A DNA stretch of 64,000 nucleotides from Desulfoluna spongiiphila (lineage in GTDB: Bacteria > Desulfobacterota > Desulfobacteria > Desulfobacterales > Desulfolunaceae): assembly GCF_900101345.1 (NCBI RefSeq), contig NZ_FMUX01000011.1:62001-126000 (forward strand), in the 5' to 3' direction. The notes under the pieces are model-generated. The model ran no database searches, had not been told where the DNA came from, and was given only the letters and a program-made list of their open reading frames with translations. The position numbers and the translations under genes are program-made. This document shows positions 59,210-64,000 of the stretch, one piece after another; within the stretch, counting starts at the first letter, position 1, and each line of letters begins with the position of its first letter.

Positions 59210-59560
59210 GCCTCCGGCGGCGAGGTGAGCCACCTCGAAAGCTGATTGCCCCTGCGCTTTCCCCTTCGTTCCGATAGGGAAAATCGCAGGGGCGTTCGCC
59301 GCGGGCTACACCCGAAGACAACGTTAACGCTTTGGAGCGCCGCACTCCTGTGCGGCATTGCGATGACGGACCAAAAAACGCGTCAAAATTTGCCGCACCT
59401 GCAAACGTTTGGTTCAAGAGTTTAACCATTCAGCTCCGGCCGCAAGGCGGTGCCACATGTAAAGCAGGTTGGCCTGAAACTGTTTGTTAAAACCTGTTTG
59501 TTAAACTTTTTAAACGGTTAGCCCCCGGCAGGGCCGCCGGAGGCATAAACGGAATAGTTA
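59210..59560. repeat. Composite intergenic element(s) between dppF and pepT
   Basis: It starts GCCTCCGGCGGCGAGGTG 18 bases after dppF (B module), then a half D repeat (59334-59400). A second left outer end AACCATTCAGCT at 59422 is followed by a decayed B piece and an A module ending GGGCCGCCGGAGGC at 59544 and an outer end with GGAATAGTTAC. It reads as two adjacent or nested insertions. The remaining 250 bases before pepT show nothing else. Confidence 0.75.
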
Positions 59561-59808
59561 CAAAGAATTTTCGATCTTTTAGGAAGGGGGGCAAGTGCCT
59601 GCTCTCTGAAGGCCCATAGAATAACACCAGCGAAACAAGGACAACGCAATTGGGTATTCGTTAAGAACCATCGGTGACCGGGCGTGGAATCGCTATGCTC
59701 CTGCCGTTACAACAAACGACTCGCCAGCTCCCCCTTTTCATCCCAGCCTTTCCCGTGGCATGATCGAATCAGCCCGTCATTGCATATCCAACATGTTCAG
59801 GAGACCCC

Positions 59809-61053
59809 ATGTCTGAAACACGCATAAACACACTTGAAGAACGATTTGTCCGATACTGCAAAGTCGACACCCAGAGCGACTCAACCTCCCCCACGGCTCC
59901 CAGCACGCCCTGCCAGCTCGACCTCTCCCGGATGATGGTGGAAGAGCTGAAAAACGTGGGTATCGAAGACGCCTGCCTTACGGACTACGGCGCCGTGTTC
60001 GGCACCCTCCCCGGCAATGTGAAAGACAAAAAAATCCCCACCATCGCCTTTGTGGCCCATGTGGATACCGCCCCCTCCTTCCACGCCGAAGGGGTCAAGC
60101 CCATCGTGCATCACAACTGGGACGGCAACACCATCGTGCTGCCCGACGACCCGGCCGTGGTCATCGACCCGGAGGAGAACCCGCACCTGAAAGGAAAAAA
60201 AGGAGAGGACATTGTCACGGCCAGCGGCACCACCCTGTTGGGGGCCGACGACAAGGCGGGTATTGCCATCATCATGGGCCTCATCGACTATCTCAACGAA
60301 CACCCGGAGATCCCCCGGGGGGACGTGCGCATCTGCTTTACCCCGGATGAAGAGATCGGCAGAGGCGTCAGCGACGCCCTCATGAAAGACATCCACGCCG
60401 ACTTTGCCTACACCCTGGACGGAGAAAACCCCGGCGACCTCGTGGCCGAGACCTTCTCCGCCGACCAGGCCGAGGTCAACATCAAGGGCGTCTCCATCCA
60501 CACCTGCTGCGCCAAGGACCGCCTGGTCAACGCCCTGTACCTCGCCTCCAAGATCATTGAGCTCCTGCCCAAGCACCGCCTGAGCCCCGAGTCCACCGAA
60601 GGCCGGGAAGGATTCATCTTTACTGAGAGCATCTCCGGCAACGCAGCCGAAGTCACCTTAAAACTCAACCTCCGGGACTTTGAGCTGGAAGGCCTTGAAG
60701 ACCAGGCCAAGCTCCTGCAGGAGACCTGCGCCCTCGTAGCCAAAACCGAACCCCGCGCCCGCATCACCTGCAACATCCGGCCCGAATACCGCAACATGCG
60801 CTACTGGCTTGAAAACGACATGCGCCCTGCCGACATCGCCAAAAAAGCCTACATCGATGAAGGCTTCATCCCCAACATGCTCGCCTTCAGAGGCGGCACC
60901 GACGGCTCCCTTATGACCGAAAAAGGGATCCCCACCCCCAACATCTTCTGCGGCATGCAGAACCCCCACGGCCCCATGGAATGGGTCAGCCTCCAGGACA
61001 TGGAAAAAGCCATGTTGATTTGTGCGCGTGTTGTGGGATACTGGGCGGAATAA
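59809..61053 (+). CDS. pepT: Peptidase T (tripeptidase)
   Basis: A 414-residue M20 dizinc aminopeptidase that removes the N-terminal residue of tripeptides in the cytosol. Metal ligands and catalytic residues lie in AFVAHVDTAPSF, LLGADDKAG and TPDEEIGRG. The dimerisation domain spans about 205-315, and RGGTDGSLMTEKGIPTPNIF follows. The last metal-site segment is NPHGPMEWVS, somewhat different from the NFHGxxE form of enteric PepT. Position after the peptide transporter suggests that imported peptides are its substrate. Confidence 0.95.
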   Translation: MSETRINTLEERFVRYCKVDTQSDSTSPTAPSTPCQLDLSRMMVEELKNVGIEDACLTDYGAVFGTLPGNVKDKKIPTIAFVAHVDTAPSFHAEGVKPIVHHNWDGNTIVLPDDPAVVIDPEENPHLKGKKGEDIVTASGTTLLGADDKAGIAIIMGLIDYLNEHPEIPRGDVRICFTPDEEIGRGVSDALMKDIHADFAYTLDGENPGDLVAETFSADQAEVNIKGVSIHTCCAKDRLVNALYLASKIIELLPKHRLSPESTEGREGFIFTESISGNAAEVTLKLNLRDFELEGLEDQAKLLQETCALVAKTEPRARITCNIRPEYRNMRYWLENDMRPADIAKKAYIDEGFIPNMLAFRGGTDGSLMTEKGIPTPNIFCGMQNPHGPMEWVSLQDMEKAMLICARVVGYWAE

Positions 61054-61069
61054 AGTAAAATGGAAAAAA

Positions 61070-61124
61070 GCCTCCGGCAGCCCTGCCGGGGGCTAAACTT
61101 CTGAAAAGTTTAACACACAGGTTT
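61070..61124 (+). repeat. One-ended A module after pepT
   Basis: GCCTCCGGCAGCCCTGCC through AAACTTCTGAAAAGTTT to ACACAGGTTTT, 17 bases past the stop. No inverted partner was seen before the next gene. The rest of the 310-base gap shows no other feature. Confidence 0.75.
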
Positions 61125-61363
61125 TACTTTGAATAACGCGTTTTGCTTGGACCTGACCTGCGGCAGTGGTATAGTGGAAAATAAGACTCTACCGCAAGAA
61201 TGCGGATACCCACGATTTTGAAACAACGTGTTTTCGCTCCACCCTTTTTTCACCTTCCGATACATCCGACACATGGCAACGACCCGTAATCATGGCAGCA
61301 GCTGGCTTGGCTTCGTCATGACCTGACACCTCGAGTTGGTCTGCTTCTGCGCAAGGAGAAACC

Positions 61364-61951
61364 ATGGCAAAAGGATTTTCGATCAATGAATTGCTTGAGG
61401 CGATCCAGTATGCGGTGGTGGAGGCCCAGGAAGTCGCTGAAACGCAACATACACGGCAAATCGCAGAGTATTTTACGGACACCGGGGAACCTGTCACCAT
61501 CCCTCTGAAACTCCCGAACCCCCACCCCGAGGCAGGAAAGCTCGACGACAAGGGCAACGAAATCGCCCCTGCCATGGTGTCGGTGGACATTCCCAAAATC
61601 ACCCTGGTGCCTCAGAATTCCATTGTTCTTAAATGCCTTGAAGTGGAAATGGAGGTTCCCATCGGCAGCCTTGATATCACGGAAGAGAACCCCGACGCGC
61701 AAGAGGCGACAGCTCCCTTAAGCAAGGAGGAGTGGGAAAAAAAGAAGATGAGCCTGAGGCTGGAAAGCCGCAAGTCCAAGCGGGCCATGGTGGATCGAAT
61801 GAAAAGGCGTCTTCTGGTAGCCGGTGGCGGCTCATTTTTTGGGGGCCTAAACAAGAAAACCGCCAAGGTCCGCATCACCTTTGAAGGAGGGGAGCCCCCC
61901 GAGGTGGTGGCACGCATAGAACAGAGCCTGGCAAAGTTTGTGGAGACATAA
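61364..61951 (+). CDS. DUF2589-related protein
   Basis: A 195-residue soluble protein. The N-terminus, SINELLEAIQYAVVEAQEVAE, is helical. The centre, VSVDIPKITLVPQNSIVLKC followed by LEVEMEVPIG, aligns in pattern with the core of the DUF2589 protein encoded next. A highly charged stretch (SKEEWEKKKMSLRLESRKSK) and a short C-terminal beta segment follow. No enzymatic motif was seen. The ATG is behind AAGGAGA. It forms a likely operon with the next two genes; the family function is unknown. Confidence 0.75.
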   Translation: MAKGFSINELLEAIQYAVVEAQEVAETQHTRQIAEYFTDTGEPVTIPLKLPNPHPEAGKLDDKGNEIAPAMVSVDIPKITLVPQNSIVLKCLEVEMEVPIGSLDITEENPDAQEATAPLSKEEWEKKKMSLRLESRKSKRAMVDRMKRRLLVAGGGSFFGGLNKKTAKVRITFEGGEPPEVVARIEQSLAKFVET

Positions 61952-62026
61952 GGGGGGCAAGGGGATGAGGGCCTGGATGATTGGATGATGCACACACATG
62001 AACGCAATCAGTCAAGGAGGTTGGTT

Positions 62027-62611
62027 ATGGGTGACATGGCAAATCAATTCAGCGGGCTCCCCATGGAGTCCCTCATCGGCGGGCCGCTTCAGGCGGCATG
62101 CAATGCACAGGTACAACTGGCCAAGGCCGAAACGCAGTTCATCAACGAGGTGGGCCTGATTGAAAACGGCAGCGACAAGTCCCTGACGACGCGCACGGTA
62201 GATTTTGAGGCCACCCGGCCGGTGAACCTTCCCGACGGAACCATCACGTCCGAAACCATGAACATCAAGGCTCCGGTACTCTCCATCGTACCGATTCCCG
62301 CCTTGTTGATCGACGAAGTGGATGTCAAATTCAACATGGAAGTCAAGACCAGCGCGGAGTCCTCGTCCAAGACGGACGCAAGCGCCTCCTTGTCGGGCAA
62401 GGCGGGGTGGGGTCCTTTTTCGGTGAAAATCAGCGGTTCGGTCAGTACCCACCGGGAAAACACCCGCAAGACAGACAACAGCGCCAAATATGAGGTGCAT
62501 GTCCATGCCAGCCAGTCCGAGCCCCCGGAGGGCCTCATGCGGGTGCTGGATCACCTCATCACGGCCTGCGAGCCGCGCTCTGTAACCGAAGCCAAAACCG
62601 ACAGCAAGTAA
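62027..62611 (+). CDS. DUF2589 domain protein
   Basis: A 194-residue protein matching the DUF2589 layout: N-terminal FSGLPMESLIGGPLQAACNA with a short helix carrying the AQVQLAKAETQFINEVG pattern, then a beta-rich core (APVLSIVPIPALLIDEVDVK then FNMEVKTS). A Ser/Lys-rich loop and GWGPFSVKISGSVSTHREN follow, ending with a helix EGLMRVLDHL. The frame opens at 61985, but the ATG at 62027 behind AAGGAGG is the start. These proteins often occur in pairs, as here; their role is not known. Confidence 0.85.
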   Translation: MGDMANQFSGLPMESLIGGPLQAACNAQVQLAKAETQFINEVGLIENGSDKSLTTRTVDFEATRPVNLPDGTITSETMNIKAPVLSIVPIPALLIDEVDVKFNMEVKTSAESSSKTDASASLSGKAGWGPFSVKISGSVSTHRENTRKTDNSAKYEVHVHASQSEPPEGLMRVLDHLITACEPRSVTEAKTDSK

Positions 62612-62826
62612 GATCGACACATCCGGGAACCCAAAGGGGCGGTGGCAGTCCGACCAGGCCCGCCACCGTTGCCTTGGTCTCCTTGCCATGCGGTTCGTTT
62701 CGCATGGTACGAAAGCCCTCAACGAGACGCCTCAGACACACCACAATCACCACTTAGAGTCATGGTTTATTCGTTTCAACCCATCATTTTCTCATGAACT
62801 GCACAGGAGAAGGAGGCAAACAACCC

Positions 62827-63141
62827 ATGGGACGCAAATTTGGTCTTGATGACGTCACGCATATTGAGCGTATCGTGGTGGGCCCGACCCGGGTAGACAG
62901 ACTTCCGTCCCAGGATGAAATCAATGCCCAGATGGACTTTGTGAATCGCTGCCTCTCCGAAGGCCGCGGGCAACTGGTGGGCACGGAAAAGGGGGTCATG
63001 GTCATCCAGGCCGGGGACCAGCAGTTGATGGTCCAGCATACGGTCTACCATATCGGCTTCAGGCGCCCCCCCATCTGGCTTGCACACGGTCGTTCTGCCA
63101 AGGGCCCCGGCCCGTCCCCTCTGACCGGAACTCTGTCCTGA
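62827..63141 (+). CDS. Small unknown protein in the DUF2589 locus
   Basis: A 104-residue protein, MGRKFGLDDVTHIERIVVGP, then VDRLPSQDEINAQMDFVNRC and GQLVGTEKGVMVIQAGDQQL. The C-terminal 20 residues are low-complexity (Gly/Pro/Ser). AGGAGG lies 10 bases before the ATG at 62827; an earlier in-frame ATG at 62794 has no ribosome site. The gap from the DUF2589 gene is 215 bases on the same strand, and a terminator follows. I do not recognise the family. Confidence 0.65.
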   Translation: MGRKFGLDDVTHIERIVVGPTRVDRLPSQDEINAQMDFVNRCLSEGRGQLVGTEKGVMVIQAGDQQLMVQHTVYHIGFRRPPIWLAHGRSAKGPGPSPLTGTLS

Positions 63142-63185
63142 AAGGGGGAGGCGCGTCCCGTCCCCAGGCGCTCCCCGACACACCC

Positions 63186-63218
63186 AAAAACCGCCTTGAA
63201 ACAGGGCGGTTTTTTTAT
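63186..63218 (+). terminator. Terminator after DUF2589 locus
   Basis: AAAAACCGCC pairs with GGCGGTTTTT around a 9-10 base loop and runs into further T residues. Confidence 0.88.
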
Positions 63219-63390
63219 TTCACCCTATTCACGTGGACCGGCCGAACGTTATCGCCGAGCCGACTATTTCAAGTGTAACGGACACGCACATTTGACAAAA
63301 TCGCCCACAGCCTCGAAAATCACGTTTCAACGACACCGAAATCGTCCCGGCCCCACAAGAGGACTTAACCATTCACTCAAAAGGAAACCC

Positions 63391-63858
63391 ATGCCGCCAT
63401 CTGTTAAACTGAGCGACGTCATTGAGCAGCTGGAATTGCAATCCGAGGAATTTGAATCGTATTTCAACAAAAAAACCGGGGAATTTATTCTGGTAAACGC
63501 AGATTACATCTGCATGGTGGAGGACGGCGAGGACACCTCAGACCTTCCTGACTGGGAAAAAGAGGCCATTGAAGGTGCCCGAGAATTTCTGGACACCCAG
63601 GAGGACCACATCGCCCTGCCCTCGAAGTTTGAGGTCCACGAGTACCAGATCATGGAGAGATTCTGCCAAACGCTTTCACAGGAGAACGTTCGAGAGGCCA
63701 TGTGCAACGTACTCCAGGGAAGAGGTGCCTTCAGGAGGTTTCGGGACAACCTCCGCCGCTACGGCATCGAAGAAGACTGGTATCGCTATTTAGGGGAAGC
63801 TCACAAAGAGATTGCAAGGGCTTGGTGCGAGGACAACGGAATCACGTACACACCGTGA
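63391..63858 (+). CDS. UPF0158 family protein
   Basis: A 155-residue acidic soluble protein of the UPF0158 family. The second half carries the family pattern LPSKFEVHEYQIMERFCQTL, GRGAFRRFRDNLRRYGIEED then WYRY, and it closes KEIARAWCEDNGI. The first half, VIEQLELQSEEFESYFNKKT, is the usual N-terminal helix. The function is unknown. The ATG at 63391 lies behind AAAGGA. The upstream terminator makes it a separate unit from the DUF2589 genes. Confidence 0.9.
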   Translation: MPPSVKLSDVIEQLELQSEEFESYFNKKTGEFILVNADYICMVEDGEDTSDLPDWEKEAIEGAREFLDTQEDHIALPSKFEVHEYQIMERFCQTLSQENVREAMCNVLQGRGAFRRFRDNLRRYGIEEDWYRYLGEAHKEIARAWCEDNGITYTP

Positions 63859-63895
63859 CACGCCCCACAGCCATTCGGCTGGCATTTTTTACCAT

Positions 63896-64000
63896 GTAAC
63901 TATTCATCTTCTAAAAATCTGCCTCCGGCGGCAAGGTGTGCCACCTTGAAAGCAGGCTGCGGATGCGTTTTGCCCCTCGTTCCTCGGGTCAAATCACATC
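63896..64000 (+). repeat. Intergenic element, left part, cut by window end
   Basis: The outer end GTAACTATTCATCTT (63896-63910) is followed 10 bases later by GCCTCCGGCGGCAAGGTGTG (B module), which continues past the window edge. Confidence 0.75.

Noticed and set aside
4151..63999. CRISPR array from the many repeats
   Set aside because: Copies are dispersed singly between genes, lack regular spacers, and no cas gene is present.

Overview
The window looks like a chromosomal segment of a high-GC anaerobic Desulfobacterota bacterium (Deltaproteobacteria in older usage). The evidence is the gene content: a sodium-pumping decarboxylase locus, rubredoxin, archaeal-type ProRS, a GatB-dependent glutamine tRNA route, the nrdR-rib-nusB gene order, a BCCT transporter and HD-GYP signalling. 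The style of the intergenic repeats recalls Desulfoluna-like genomes, but that is only an impression. No phage, integrase, transposase, CRISPR array or rRNA was seen.

Layout. 1-3000: end of an outer-membrane porin gene, then gatB on the minus strand. 2.9-7.2 kb: a DUF2065 protein, queA and tgt (queuosine tRNA modification) and a PLP aminotransferase. 8.0-13.8 kb: OadG, a 5S/OadA-like carboxyltransferase with two biotin domains, OadB and an MmdA/12S-like carboxyltransferase, probably handling C3/C4 units (methylmalonyl-CoA, pyruvate/oxaloacetate) with Na+ coupling. 14.1-15.9 kb: a MEMO1-family protein and an unknown partner. 16.0-17.8 kb: tRNA-Gln(CUG) and gltX on the minus strand. 18.3-27.9 kb: a housekeeping run rpmF-fabG-acpP-rpiB-glyA-dCMP deaminase-nrdR-ribD-ribE-ribBA-ribH-nusB-MBL hydrolase. 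28-29.2 kb: a CX4C rubredoxin and a duplicated-domain unknown. 29.8-35.3 kb: ispG, proS and rel. 35.3-39.6 kb (minus strand): HD-GYP phosphodiesterase, a trypsin-fold protein that has lost its catalytic residues, and a BCCT transporter. 40.4-51.8 kb: an Atu/Liu-like acyl-CoA carboxylation cluster (two acyl-CoA dehydrogenase-type proteins, three-part biotin carboxylase, enoyl-CoA hydratase, AtuA-like protein, TetR regulator). 51.8-53.0 kb: a lipoprotein metallopeptidase-like gene and a Dabb protein. 53.5-61.1 kb: dipeptide/oligopeptide ABC transporter and peptidase T, a peptide-use unit. 61.3-63.9 kb: two DUF2589-type proteins, a small unknown and a UPF0158 protein.

The most unusual feature is a family of modular intergenic repeats. 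About 13 two-ended copies and 7 one-ended copies sit just after stop codons or just before ribosome binding sites. They share an inverted terminal core, GCCTCCGGCGG, and some have a longer outer end containing AGCTGAATAGTTAC. The inside is built from a few interchangeable hairpin modules. They look like non-autonomous MITE/REP-like elements that have become the standard 3' and 5' flanks of operons here.
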